Below are positions 8,305-16,273 of a DNA stretch of 36,854 nt, piece after piece (the first letter of the stretch is position 1; every line of letters begins with the position of its first letter). Source of the DNA: Saprospiraceae bacterium (GTDB taxonomy: Bacteria; Bacteroidota; Bacteroidia; Chitinophagales; Saprospiraceae); contig JAHDDE010000037.1 of assembly GCA_020629515.1 (NCBI GenBank), positions 1-36,854 on the forward strand, written 5' to 3'. The position numbers were made by a program, and so were the translations under genes. The notes below the pieces were generated by a model. It saw nothing but the letters and a program-made list of their open reading frames with translations, did not search any database and was not told the DNA's origin.

Positions 8305-9789
8305 TTATTCGGTGAGCAGAGATAAGTGACTGTGCCATGATTGATAAACATCTGTCAACTCTGAGATACTGGATTCAGGATGAAAGACAGTTAATGGAGT
8401 TCCACTTTTACAAGCCTCATCCAATGTTTTATAGGCACCACATGCTATACCACTCGCCTTTGCAGCACCTATAGCTCCAGTAGTCTCTATCAATTCTATA
8501 GATGTATTAGTAAGTGAAGAAACCGTTTGAGAAAATACTGAAGATTGGAATAAATTATCATTTCCAGCAATCAACTTTCCAATTGTTAAGCCCATTTTTT
8601 TCATAATTTCTATACCGTAAACAAAAGAAAAAGCGATGCCTTCTAAAGTAGCTCTATAATAGTGTGATTTAGAATGTCGATTGAATTCTATACCAATATA
8701 TTGGGCGCCTATATTTTTATCCATTAACATTCTCTCAGCACCATTTCCAAAAGGAAAATGTAAAAGTCCATCTGATCCTATATTTACTGTTTGTGCCAAT
8801 TGTTCTAATCTTTCATAGGAAGTTTCAACATCTGCCATCATTTGTTTGATATGATTGTAGGCTATACCTGTCCCATTGATACATAATAAAACTCCTATGC
8901 GAGGATTCTCATGAGAATGATTTATGTGTGCGAAGTTGTTAACACGAGATTGCGAATCATAATTTTTTTCATCAATCACACCATACACTACCCCAGAGGT
9001 CCCTCCTGTCGCTGCCACTTCTCCTGGATTAAGTACACCGAGTGACAATGCGTTATTGGGTTGGTCACCACCTCTATATCCAATAATTGTACCCTTTGAT
9101 AGTCCAATTTCTTGTGCTGCTTTTGCACAGACTTCACCTTGTACCGATATGTTAGGTACTATAGTAGGTATGAGATCTTTGTTAATGCCATAATGGTCCA
9201 AGACCGTATTAGAGATTTCATTTGAGCCAAAGTTCCAAAGCATGGCTTCAGATAGACCAGAAACAGTTGTATTCACCTCTCCGGTCAATTTCATAGCAAT
9301 GAAATCACCAGGCAGCATTATTTTATCAATCTTATTGAATAATGTAGGCTCATTATCTTTCACCCATTTTAGTTTGGATGCGGTAAAATTGCCAGGAGAA
9401 TTCATTAATTCTGTAAGACATTTTTCATGACCAATCTGATCAAAGGCCTCCTTGCCTATTTCAACTGCACGACTATCGCACCATATGATGCTTGGCCTAA
9501 GTACATTTTGATCTTTGTCTACTAATACCAGTCCATGCATCTGATATGAGATCCCAATACCTTTAATATCACTATGCTCTATTGACGATTTTTTTAATAA
9601 TTCTTTAGTGGCAATGCACAGATAGTTCCACCATTCCTCTGGATTTTGTTCTGCCCAACCTTTATGATGAGAGATCATTGACATTTCTGTCTTTGGATAC
9701 TTTTCAACACCTATAAGTTTTTTACTTTGAGCATCCACAATGGCTACTTTGATTGATGAACTTCCGAGATCGATACCTAATAAAAGCAC
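8305..9789 (-). CDS. xylB: Xylulokinase-like FGGY carbohydrate kinase
   Basis: 494-residue sugar kinase of the FGGY family, phosphorylating D-xylulose to xylulose-5-phosphate for the pentose phosphate pathway. Phosphate-1 loop is GIDLGSSSIKVAIVD (5-19). SYQMHGLVLVD (81-91) and WCDSRA (103-108) are xylulokinase-type sugar-binding segments. The expected catalytic base is D242 in RGGDQPNNA, where the usual family text is GGGDNAAGA. The adenosine motif lies near the C-terminus (IETTGAIGAAKASGIACG). Length is normal. There is no xylose isomerase, transporter or regulator beside it, so the substrate is set only by similarity and another ketose is possible. It is a single gene convergent with nothing and divergent from the nucleoid-associated protein gene. 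Confidence 0.85.
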   Translation of the reverse strand: MLLLGIDLGSSSIKVAIVDAQSKKLIGVEKYPKTEMSMISHHKGWAEQNPEEWWNYLCIATKELLKKSSIEHSDIKGIGISYQMHGLVLVDKDQNVLRPSIIWCDSRAVEIGKEAFDQIGHEKCLTELMNSPGNFTASKLKWVKDNEPTLFNKIDKIMLPGDFIAMKLTGEVNTTVSGLSEAMLWNFGSNEISNTVLDHYGINKDLIPTIVPNISVQGEVCAKAAQEIGLSKGTIIGYRGGDQPNNALSLGVLNPGEVAATGGTSGVVYGVIDEKNYDSQSRVNNFAHINHSHENPRIGVLLCINGTGIAYNHIKQMMADVETSYERLEQLAQTVNIGSDGLLHFPFGNGAERMLMDKNIGAQYIGIEFNRHSKSHYYRATLEGIAFSFVYGIEIMKKMGLTIGKLIAGNDNLFQSSVFSQTVSSLTNTSIELIETTGAIGAAKASGIACGAYKTLDEACKSGTPLTVFHPESSISELTDVYQSWHSHLSLLTE

Positions 9790-9945
9790 TATGTATATTA
9801 GTTTATGTTTTCGAATTATCTATGGCTCATATAATAGTCAACCATTGAATATCTCAACAAATAAATAAGTTTTTCTGATATAACAGATCGACATTTCTTT
9901 ATTATTCATCTTTATTTGTACTCCATTATCAAAATCTTCTTTTTT

Positions 9946-10995
9946 ATGTTCAATCTTGATCAAGCTCTTATCAAATACATAGTTGCTCACAGACTCAATC
10001 ACGGGGAGAATGCTGGTTTGATGCTTTCTGACGAACTTATAGAAGACATATCTGATTATGACAAAAAACTTCTGTTCAGATATTTCATGACAGGAATAAT
10101 GAGTCAGAATGAAGTGTTTAAATTTACGTTTAGCAATTTGGATCACACGTTAAACCCAATCTATCAGCTATGCAAGTCATTGTTTATTGATGAATCTGCT
10201 TTAGTTGATATATCAAGAAGCATTGCCAAACATTTGTTTCATAATTCTAGTCATCCTAATATCAAATCAGGAGATCTGAGTATAGTGATTTTTGATTCTG
10301 TTTTATACGAGGATGAAATGTTAAGAGCTATAGGCATTTTCAAATCAGAAACGACAGATGAATTTTTACAATTTAACAGAGAAGAAAAGTCTTACAAGAT
10401 ATCTTCAACCACTGGATTAGCACTAAATAAATTGGATAAAGGTTGTCTGATATTTGAGACTAATCATGATGATGGATTTATATTGAAAATTTTGGATCAA
10501 TCATCAAGCCAAAAAGAAGCTGTGTATTGGAAAGATTCATTTTTAAATTGTACTCAGGTTGACGACGCATATTTCAATACTATGAGTTACATGAATCTTA
10601 CTCAGACCTACCTATCACATCAACTAAAAGAAGAATTTCAGGTTGAAAAAGCAGATCAAATAGATCTGTTGAATAAGTCTGCGCAATATTTTAAAGAGAA
10701 TGATTCATTTAAAGAAGAGGAATTTGTAGATCAATTATTCGTTGACGATAGAGTAAAGCAGTCTTTCCAAAAGTACAAAAGTGACTATCAAGAAGATCTT
10801 GAAATAAAAGTATCCGATGACTTTAGCATTTCCAATAAAGCAGTAAAAAAGTCAGTAAAGCACTTTAAAAGTGTCTTGAAATTGGATAAAAACTTCCACA
10901 TCTATATTCATGGTAATCGTGAATTGATAGAAAAAGGATACGATCAAGATAAAGGGATGAAATATTATAAGGTCTATTACGAAAATGAAGATTGA
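9946..10995 (+). CDS. 37-kDa nucleoid-associated protein (NA37/YejK type)
   Basis: 349-residue cytoplasmic protein resembling the 37-kDa nucleoid-associated family (YejK/NdpA), proteins found bound to bacterial DNA with no assigned enzyme activity. The N-terminus MFNLDQALIKYIVAHRLNHG matches the family opening, followed by a segment with FRYFMTGI and a Ser-Gly-Asp-Leu stretch (SGDLSIVIFDSV) near 105-116. The C-terminal part ends with a compact Lys-rich strand (DKNFHIYIHGN) typical of the family. The frame is open from 9916, but the extra ten residues (MYSIIKIFFF) are not family-like, so the internal Met at 9946 is chosen. It stands alone, divergent from the xylulokinase gene. Confidence 0.75.
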   Translation: MFNLDQALIKYIVAHRLNHGENAGLMLSDELIEDISDYDKKLLFRYFMTGIMSQNEVFKFTFSNLDHTLNPIYQLCKSLFIDESALVDISRSIAKHLFHNSSHPNIKSGDLSIVIFDSVLYEDEMLRAIGIFKSETTDEFLQFNREEKSYKISSTTGLALNKLDKGCLIFETNHDDGFILKILDQSSSQKEAVYWKDSFLNCTQVDDAYFNTMSYMNLTQTYLSHQLKEEFQVEKADQIDLLNKSAQYFKENDSFKEEEFVDQLFVDDRVKQSFQKYKSDYQEDLEIKVSDDFSISNKAVKKSVKHFKSVLKLDKNFHIYIHGNRELIEKGYDQDKGMKYYKVYYENED

Positions 10996-11060
10996 CACGT
11001 TCGCTTTGATTTAGGTTTAGGTCCTTATGTAGACACTGCTCTATAGATAATCCGAGCCCG

Positions 11061-12107
11061 CTAATTTAATTCACATGATGGGAGTTCATGATGATAAGTA
11101 AGTCCTTCTTGTATTTTACTTATCAGAAATTTTGCCCAAAATGGCGCTAATGAAATCCCTTTAGTTCCTAACCCATTCATTATGTGGAGATTGGAGTATG
11201 TTATATGTGAACCGATGAATGGTTTTCTAAATTTAGTTGCTGGTCTTATGGCCGCTTGATGATCTACTATTTTCCAATCACACTTCATGTATGTTTTTAG
11301 AAAAGAGTGTAGCTCAGTGCTTCCCTTTTCAGAAGGTGATGTGTCCTGAAAGTCCCACTCATATGTACCACCAATCCAAAATAAATCATCTCCATATGGC
11401 ACAATAAATTTATGATACTTCAAAATATGGCTGCGAGGAAAATCAGACAACTCACAAATGAATACTTCACCTTTGACGGGTCTAAATGGAAGCATATTGA
11501 AATATGGATTAAACCGAGCATTAGCACCTTCTGCAAATAGGATATGATTGGCCTTTTGATCCTTATATTTTAAATGAGTATCGAATATTTTAAGCTCATC
11601 ATACTCAAATTTTTCTTCTATTAAATTTCCCTTTCCCTTTTCAATTTTTTTGAAATTTCTGATTAATTCTGACGTGTCAATATTAAAAGAGTTTTTTATT
11701 CGAGCAAAAGAGAATGTATCATTAAGCACATTAGAATATGAAGGCCCATCATAGTGATCACTCATGTACTCTTCATAGTTTTGATGGTTTACCTTGCTAT
11801 AAAATTCATTCTCATCATTAGGGTTATGTAGTGCTCTAACAATTGGAATGTTATTGATAATTTTACATTTTGTGGCTTGCTCAATCTCTCCATATGTTTC
11901 TATGGCCACAGGCAGCAATTGATCTATCATCCATGACTTTACATACTTTCTCCCAGTAATAGGGTTAATTAATCCTGAGGAAATTTCACTTGCACTTTTA
12001 AGATTTTGATCGTCATAAGCTAAGTAGCTTAAATTTCTTTTGTTGAGCTCATGGGCTAAACATATACCAGCGACTCCCTGTCCCACAATAATGTAATCTA
12101 CATCCAT
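11061..12107 (-). CDS. FAD-dependent oxidoreductase (DAO family)
   Basis: 348-residue flavoprotein of the D-amino-acid-oxidase-like family. The Rossmann dinucleotide-binding motif GQGVAG is at 9-14, right after the first beta strand (DYIIV). SSGLINPITGRKY (44-56) is the second conserved block, FRPVKGEVFI (about 205-214) lies near the substrate side, and GLGTKGISLAPF (about 313-324) closes the FAD site. No signal peptide, so cytoplasmic. The SGLINP block also appears in the oxidase half of MnmC, but no methyltransferase half is present here. Substrate (amino acid, sarcosine-like or a tRNA base side chain) cannot be decided. It follows the photolyase gene by 16 bases and is probably co-transcribed. 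Confidence 0.8.
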   Translation of the reverse strand: MDVDYIIVGQGVAGICLAHELNKRNLSYLAYDDQNLKSASEISSGLINPITGRKYVKSWMIDQLLPVAIETYGEIEQATKCKIINNIPIVRALHNPNDENEFYSKVNHQNYEEYMSDHYDGPSYSNVLNDTFSFARIKNSFNIDTSELIRNFKKIEKGKGNLIEEKFEYDELKIFDTHLKYKDQKANHILFAEGANARFNPYFNMLPFRPVKGEVFICELSDFPRSHILKYHKFIVPYGDDLFWIGGTYEWDFQDTSPSEKGSTELHSFLKTYMKCDWKIVDHQAAIRPATKFRKPFIGSHITYSNLHIMNGLGTKGISLAPFWAKFLISKIQEGLTYHHELPSCELN

Positions 12108-12123
12108 TTAATCGTACTTATAG

Positions 12124-13431
12124 TCAGCTTAGAGCCTTTTTATAGGTGTCTAAGCATCTTTGCCTAGCAAACTTATGATCTACTATCGGTTCAGGATACT
12201 GATCTGTGCCATATTCTGGAACCCATTTTTTAACATATTTAAGTTCTTTGTCGAATTTAGTCAATTGTGATGAAGGATTAAATATCCTAAAATAAGGAGC
12301 AGCATCTGTTCCGCTTCCAGAAGCCCATTGCCATCCACCATTATTACTAGCCAGATCATAATCGAGTAACCGAGAAGCAAAATAGGCCTCCCCTTTTCTC
12401 CAATCTATCAATAAATGTTTGGTCAAAAAACTTGCGGTTAACATTCTAACTCTGTTATGCATATGTCCAGTTTTATTTAATTCTCTCATTCCGGCATCTA
12501 CTAAAGGATATCCTGTTTGACCTTTGCACCACTGTTCAAACTCCTTCTCATCGTTTCTCCATTCAATTTTATCATATTTAGCTCGAAAAGCATTATTTAC
12601 CACATGAGGAAAGTGGTATAAGATTTGGGAGTAAAAGTCTCTCCATATTAATTCACTTAGATAGGTATCATTTAGAGTTTTTGCCTTCAGTACTTTTTCT
12701 CTAATGCTAATGGTTCCAAATCTAAAATGAACTCCAAGTCTTGATGTTCCATTGGCGATTGCTGGGAAGTTCCGTGTTTCGGTGTAGTTCTTAATGGTTT
12801 TTTGAAGTACGCTCCGCGAAGGAAAGTTAATATTTGATTTGCTAAAACCCATTGATGATAAGGATATGATATCTGAAGGAATGCATTTTATCATTTTATC
12901 CATCAATTCTATAGAATTATATTGGACTATCCCTTCCTCAGTAAATCGTGAGAGCCATTTTTTCTTGTATGGAGTGAATACCGTGTAAGGTGTATTAGAA
13001 TTGCTCAGTATTTCATCTTTTTCAAATATCACATGATCTTTATAACTATTAAATTTTGCACCCTTTTCGTTTGCTATATGCTTAATCTTAGTGTCTCGGG
13101 AGATGGCATAGGGTTCATAATCATGATTACAAAAAATACTTTCAACATTGTATTCTTTTAATAGTCGAGTGAACACTTGTTCTGGAGTATCGTAATATGT
13201 ATTTAGTTTACTATCACATTTTAATAGTTCATTGTTTAGTACACTTAATTCTGTATGTATGAATGTGACTCGGGCATCATCGGTGGGGAGATCATTTAAG
13301 ATATTTCGGTCAAAGATGAATATCGGCACTACACTCAGCCCTTCATTCAGGGCTCGATAAAGTCCATGGTTATCATGCAGCCTTAAATCTCGTCTAAACC
13401 AAAAAATGTTAATCTTATCCTTATTATCCAT
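12124..13431 (-). CDS. Cryptochrome/DNA photolyase
   Basis: 435-residue photolyase-family protein, which uses light and reduced FAD to reverse cyclobutane pyrimidine dimers. The N-terminal alpha/beta antenna domain begins FWFRRDLRLHDNHGLY (10-25). The C-terminal FAD domain contains LIWRDFYSQIL, TGYPLVDAGMREL, HNRVRML, the long WQWASGSGTDAAPYFRIFNP region (written here in part) and KYVKKWVPE, all typical of class I CPD photolyases. Length is slightly short of E. coli PhrB (about 470) but complete at both ends. It is first gene of a pair with the FAD oxidoreductase and is divergent from the TPR lipoprotein gene. A cryptochrome function without repair is possible but less likely. Confidence 0.92.
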   Translation of the reverse strand: MDNKDKINIFWFRRDLRLHDNHGLYRALNEGLSVVPIFIFDRNILNDLPTDDARVTFIHTELSVLNNELLKCDSKLNTYYDTPEQVFTRLLKEYNVESIFCNHDYEPYAISRDTKIKHIANEKGAKFNSYKDHVIFEKDEILSNSNTPYTVFTPYKKKWLSRFTEEGIVQYNSIELMDKMIKCIPSDIISLSSMGFSKSNINFPSRSVLQKTIKNYTETRNFPAIANGTSRLGVHFRFGTISIREKVLKAKTLNDTYLSELIWRDFYSQILYHFPHVVNNAFRAKYDKIEWRNDEKEFEQWCKGQTGYPLVDAGMRELNKTGHMHNRVRMLTASFLTKHLLIDWRKGEAYFASRLLDYDLASNNGGWQWASGSGTDAAPYFRIFNPSSQLTKFDKELKYVKKWVPEYGTDQYPEPIVDHKFARQRCLDTYKKALS

Positions 13432-13478
13432 ATCTGTATATTACCTATTACTCGATAGGATTACTAATGTGTGATAAT

Positions 13479-13486
13479 TATCTTTG
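13479..13486 (+). promoter_or_regulatory. -7 box of the TPR lipoprotein promoter
   Basis: TATCTTTG matches TAnnTTTG exactly, 21 bases before the ATG at 13508. Its position rules out the upstream in-frame TTG at 13484 as the start, since that codon lies inside the promoter. Confidence 0.5.
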
Positions 13487-13507
13487 TTCAAAATAACTTC
13501 GATAAGT

Positions 13508-14407
13508 ATGAGAGAGTTAATTACTTTCATTTTGTTGATCTTGCTTTTTGCCTGTGGCGAACCAATAGATAAAGAAATTCAAAGGTTGAATAAGCTTGAA
13601 GAAGAATTGCAAATACAGCCAAGTGAAGAAAGAGCAGAAGCCTTCATATCTGGTTTGAGCAACTACATAACCAAGAATAATTCAGATTTCAACAAGGTTG
13701 AGCCTTTTATTGAGAAAGGAGTTAAAATTGCTAAAGACTATGGGTTTTTGGATAAGTCTGCCGGATTTCTATGGCAGATACTGAGGAGTGAAAGTTACTC
13801 TAAGGATAAGACTCCCTATAAAATGGATCTCGGTGATGTAATGATCAATCTCAATAAAAAACATGCTTCAAATGTGATATATAAGGAGCTACTTAACAGT
13901 GGATTGGATAATCAAGAAATGAATAAACGAAGAGTTCTAATAGATTCTGTTGCGATAGAACAAGATGATTATGTCCAATACTTATTTGATCAAATAATCA
14001 AAAATCCAGGAGAATTTGGCATTAATAAAAAAGCTGCGCTAAGATATGTTGATGCAGCAGAGGCCTTGGCTCTAATTAATCCTACTCATCCAAAGTCTGC
14101 ACAACACCTTTATGGAGCTGCGGAGGTAGCAAGGGGGATGCGTACCATGCCGAAAGCTTTAAGTCTTTATGATTGGGTATTAGAAGACTATCCAAACTAT
14201 GAAAAAGCGTCTACAGTACTATTTATAAAAGGTTTTATTATGGAACAGGAATACAAAAGAGCTGATGAGGCAGAGCAATTATATCGTGAGTTCTTAGAAA
14301 AGTATCCTGACCATCAGATGGCGTCGAGTGCCAAATTTCTCTTAGACAATCTCGGAAAGTCTGAAGAAGAAATTCTTAGAGATATAGAAAATAAAAAGGT
14401 CAATTAA
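13508..14407 (+). CDS. TPR-containing lipoprotein
   Basis: 299-residue lipoprotein with a signal peptide MRELITFILLILLFAC, where C16 is the expected lipidated residue (FAC-GE). The mature part is helical and Glu/Lys rich. The C-terminal third (about 185-290) reads as tetratricopeptide repeats: SAQHLYGAAEVARGM, KALSLYDWVLEDYPNY, then ADEAEQLYREFLEKYPDHQMASSAKF, the last being a textbook TPR of the type seen in YbgF/BamD-like proteins. It likely sits on the inner face of the outer membrane or on the periplasmic face and scaffolds protein contacts. Its 3' end overlaps the stop of the convergent Spo0M-like gene by a few bases. Confidence 0.8.
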   Translation: MRELITFILLILLFACGEPIDKEIQRLNKLEEELQIQPSEERAEAFISGLSNYITKNNSDFNKVEPFIEKGVKIAKDYGFLDKSAGFLWQILRSESYSKDKTPYKMDLGDVMINLNKKHASNVIYKELLNSGLDNQEMNKRRVLIDSVAIEQDDYVQYLFDQIIKNPGEFGINKKAALRYVDAAEALALINPTHPKSAQHLYGAAEVARGMRTMPKALSLYDWVLEDYPNYEKASTVLFIKGFIMEQEYKRADEAEQLYREFLEKYPDHQMASSAKFLLDNLGKSEEEILRDIENKKVN

Positions 14408-14865
14408 AACTGAATCTCTTTTTTGAAATAGGGCTTCAATCGATTCCCTTTGACATCAACCTCTGCTAATAGATAATACTTGGAATTAGCATTTTTTAAG
14501 AATTTGGCAGTTTTGCTTAAGCCTTGATATATAAAATTTTTATTTCCCCACTCTTCGATATCCGATTGAATTAGAACAAAGGGTACTGCGAAATCAACTC
14601 TTATTATCTCCTCAGAATGGATGGCTTTATTGATAGTCAAACTCTTTGAGCCAATTTCGAATTCTTCAACAAGCTTGGATTTCCTTCTTCCTCTTGTGTA
14701 CTTTTCAGTGACCGCAATGTTTATTGTAGTGATGTATTGGTCTGATTTACTACTTAAGATAAGAGAGCCAGACACTATTTTAGTCTTTTTATCAATGTTT
14801 ATCTCGTCATCAAATGTGACTTTCACACCTTCGACTCCAAGCCAGTTTTTTAGTTTATCGATCAT
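14404..14865 (-). CDS. Spo0M-like arrestin-fold protein
   Basis: 153-residue protein starting MIDKLKNWLGVEGVKV, the characteristic opening of the SpoOM/Spo0M family, which adopts an arrestin-like beta-sandwich. Alternating strands with few charged loops follow (VTFDDEINIDKKTKIVSG, YITTINIAVTEKYTRG, KSLTINKAI, IRVDFAVPFVL). Family members control sporulation in Bacillus but are widespread in non-sporulating bacteria, where the role is unknown. The frame is open to 14886, but those seven residues (MVLLYHI) look like read-through of upstream sequence, and the family start is at 14865. The stop overlaps that of the plus-strand lipoprotein gene by 3 to 4 bases. Confidence 0.75.
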   Translation of the reverse strand: MIDKLKNWLGVEGVKVTFDDEINIDKKTKIVSGSLILSSKSDQYITTINIAVTEKYTRGRRKSKLVEEFEIGSKSLTINKAIHSEEIIRVDFAVPFVLIQSDIEEWGNKNFIYQGLSKTAKFLKNANSKYYLLAEVDVKGNRLKPYFKKEIQF

Positions 14866-14955
14866 AATATGGTACAATAACACCAATATTGTTAATCTCG
14901 GTTCTCAAAGCAGCAGATTTTTCGACCGAATACAACTATTTAAAGATGTAACACA

Positions 14956-15471
14956 TCAATTCATGAATCTGTAATGCCAGCTATTTTTAATAGGACGTAA
15001 CCAAGAACTGAAGAATTCTTGTTTTGTTTTTACTAAGCTATTAAATACCAAAGAGTCTTCAGAAATAATCTCTTTGGACTTATAATCTGACAAATCATTC
15101 ATATTGACAGAAACAACTTGATTTTCAATTAGAAAAAGAAAATTCTCTCTATCAAAAATATTTGCGTCTAATTGATCCCCGATATTCTTAACATGGCGAG
15201 TAAGCGCATCAATAGAACATCCAGATGCACTATTGGAATTTTCTTCATCCAAAAAAATTGCAATAAATCGATTGTAAAACACTCCTCCATAAGCAGACAA
15301 GGTCTTATTGTGAGCTGTCCATTGTTGAAGAAAAAGTCTCAAATATTCATTGGCTTGTAATATCTCTCGTTCTTTTAAATCTCTCACTGATTGAAAAATC
15401 CAGACACGAGAGCTCTCACTCATCATTTCTATCTCGATTGGAATATTGTCTAAAGTATAACTATAAACCAT
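14956..15471 (-). CDS. Bacteroidota family mislabelled 'ABC transporter ATPase'
   Basis: 171-residue protein of a family common in Bacteroidota that databases often label ABC transporter ATPase. No Walker A, Walker B or signature motif can be found here, so that name is not supported. Conserved blocks that I recognise: SRVWIFQS (21-28), WTAH (51-54) with RFIAIFLDEE (68-77), and SGCSID (83-88) containing the only Cys of the protein. The start overlaps the stop of the Fe-S protein gene upstream by 11 bases, so translation is probably coupled. Its constant position after Fe-S genes may be functional but the role is unknown. Confident of family, not of function. Confidence 0.75.
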   Translation of the reverse strand: MVYSYTLDNIPIEIEMMSESSRVWIFQSVRDLKEREILQANEYLRLFLQQWTAHNKTLSAYGGVFYNRFIAIFLDEENSNSASGCSIDALTRHVKNIGDQLDANIFDRENFLFLIENQVVSVNMNDLSDYKSKEIISEDSLVFNSLVKTKQEFFSSWLRPIKNSWHYRFMN

Positions 15472-16240
15472 TGGACTGAACGATTAGCTCGGAGATATCA
15501 TAAACCATTACATCGTCTTGTTTTTCTTTTGCCTTAAGCCCATCCATCAACATGGTAATACAAAAAGGACAATTGGCTGCAATTATATCTGGATTTGTCT
15601 TTAGAGACTCCTCCACCCTTTCTGTGTTAATTCGTTTATCTCCTGGTTCATCTTCTTTAAACATTTGGGCTCCACCTGCTCCACAACATAATCCATTCTC
15701 TCTTTTTCTATCCATTTCTATGAAGTCAGTATCAAGTTCATTTAGGATTGCTCTTGGCGCTTCATATTCGCCATTTATTCTTCCTAAGTAACAACTGTCA
15801 TGATATGTTACTCTTTTACCTTTAAATTCACCTCCCTCTATTTTTAACTTCCCTTCTTCAATTAATTGTTGTATTAATTGAGTGTGGTGTAATACTGTGA
15901 ATTCTCCACCTAATTTTGGATATTCATTTTTTAGTGTATTAAAACAATGTGGACAAGCAGTTACTATCTTTTGAACTTCATATGACTTCATAGTTTCAAT
16001 ATTTTGAATTGCCGTCATTTGAAATATGAACTCATTGCCAGCACGACGAGCAGGATCACCTGTACAACTTTCTTCGTTCCCTAATATGGCAAAACTTATA
16101 CCTACTGAACTTAATATTTTAGCAAAGGCCACAGACACTTTTTTAGCCCGAGCATCGAAACTACCAGCGCAACCCACCCAAAACAATATTTCTGGTTTCT
16201 CGCCACTTGCAACGTATTCTGCGATTGTTTTTACTTTCAT
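15461..16240 (-). CDS. HdrB/LutA-like (Fe-S)-binding CCG-domain protein
   Basis: 259-residue cytoplasmic protein with two cysteine-rich CCG-type domains (PF02754), which in heterodisulfide reductase subunit B and LutA/GlcF/GlpC hold special Fe-S clusters. First domain: C24, C59, then C96-x2-C99 (ACPHC). Second domain: C150 (HDSC), C185-C186-G (LCCGAGG), C224-x2-C227 (NCPFC). The second motif has the adjacent CC pair. The first has a single Cys in ESCTG, as in LutA-type proteins. It follows the membrane Fe-S gene by 33 bases and overlaps the next gene, so these form an operon. It probably passes electrons from the membrane partner to an unidentified oxidised acceptor, or the reverse. Confidence 0.88.
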   Translation of the reverse strand: MKVKTIAEYVASGEKPEILFWVGCAGSFDARAKKVSVAFAKILSSVGISFAILGNEESCTGDPARRAGNEFIFQMTAIQNIETMKSYEVQKIVTACPHCFNTLKNEYPKLGGEFTVLHHTQLIQQLIEEGKLKIEGGEFKGKRVTYHDSCYLGRINGEYEAPRAILNELDTDFIEMDRKRENGLCCGAGGAQMFKEDEPGDKRINTERVEESLKTNPDIIAANCPFCITMLMDGLKAKEKQDDVMVYDISELIVQSNGL

Positions 16241-16273
16241 CTATTTTAGATTTTCATGCTTGATTTGATGGTA

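Noticed and set aside
9838-10146. A 102-residue minus-strand frame with an apparent start.
   Set aside because: It lies largely over the first 200 bases of the nucleoid-associated protein gene on the other strand, has no family features, and its protein is basic and low in complexity. It is a shadow.
14621-14974. A 117-residue plus-strand frame over the Spo0M-like gene.
   Set aside because: Antisense to a conserved gene, no start signal or homology-like segment.
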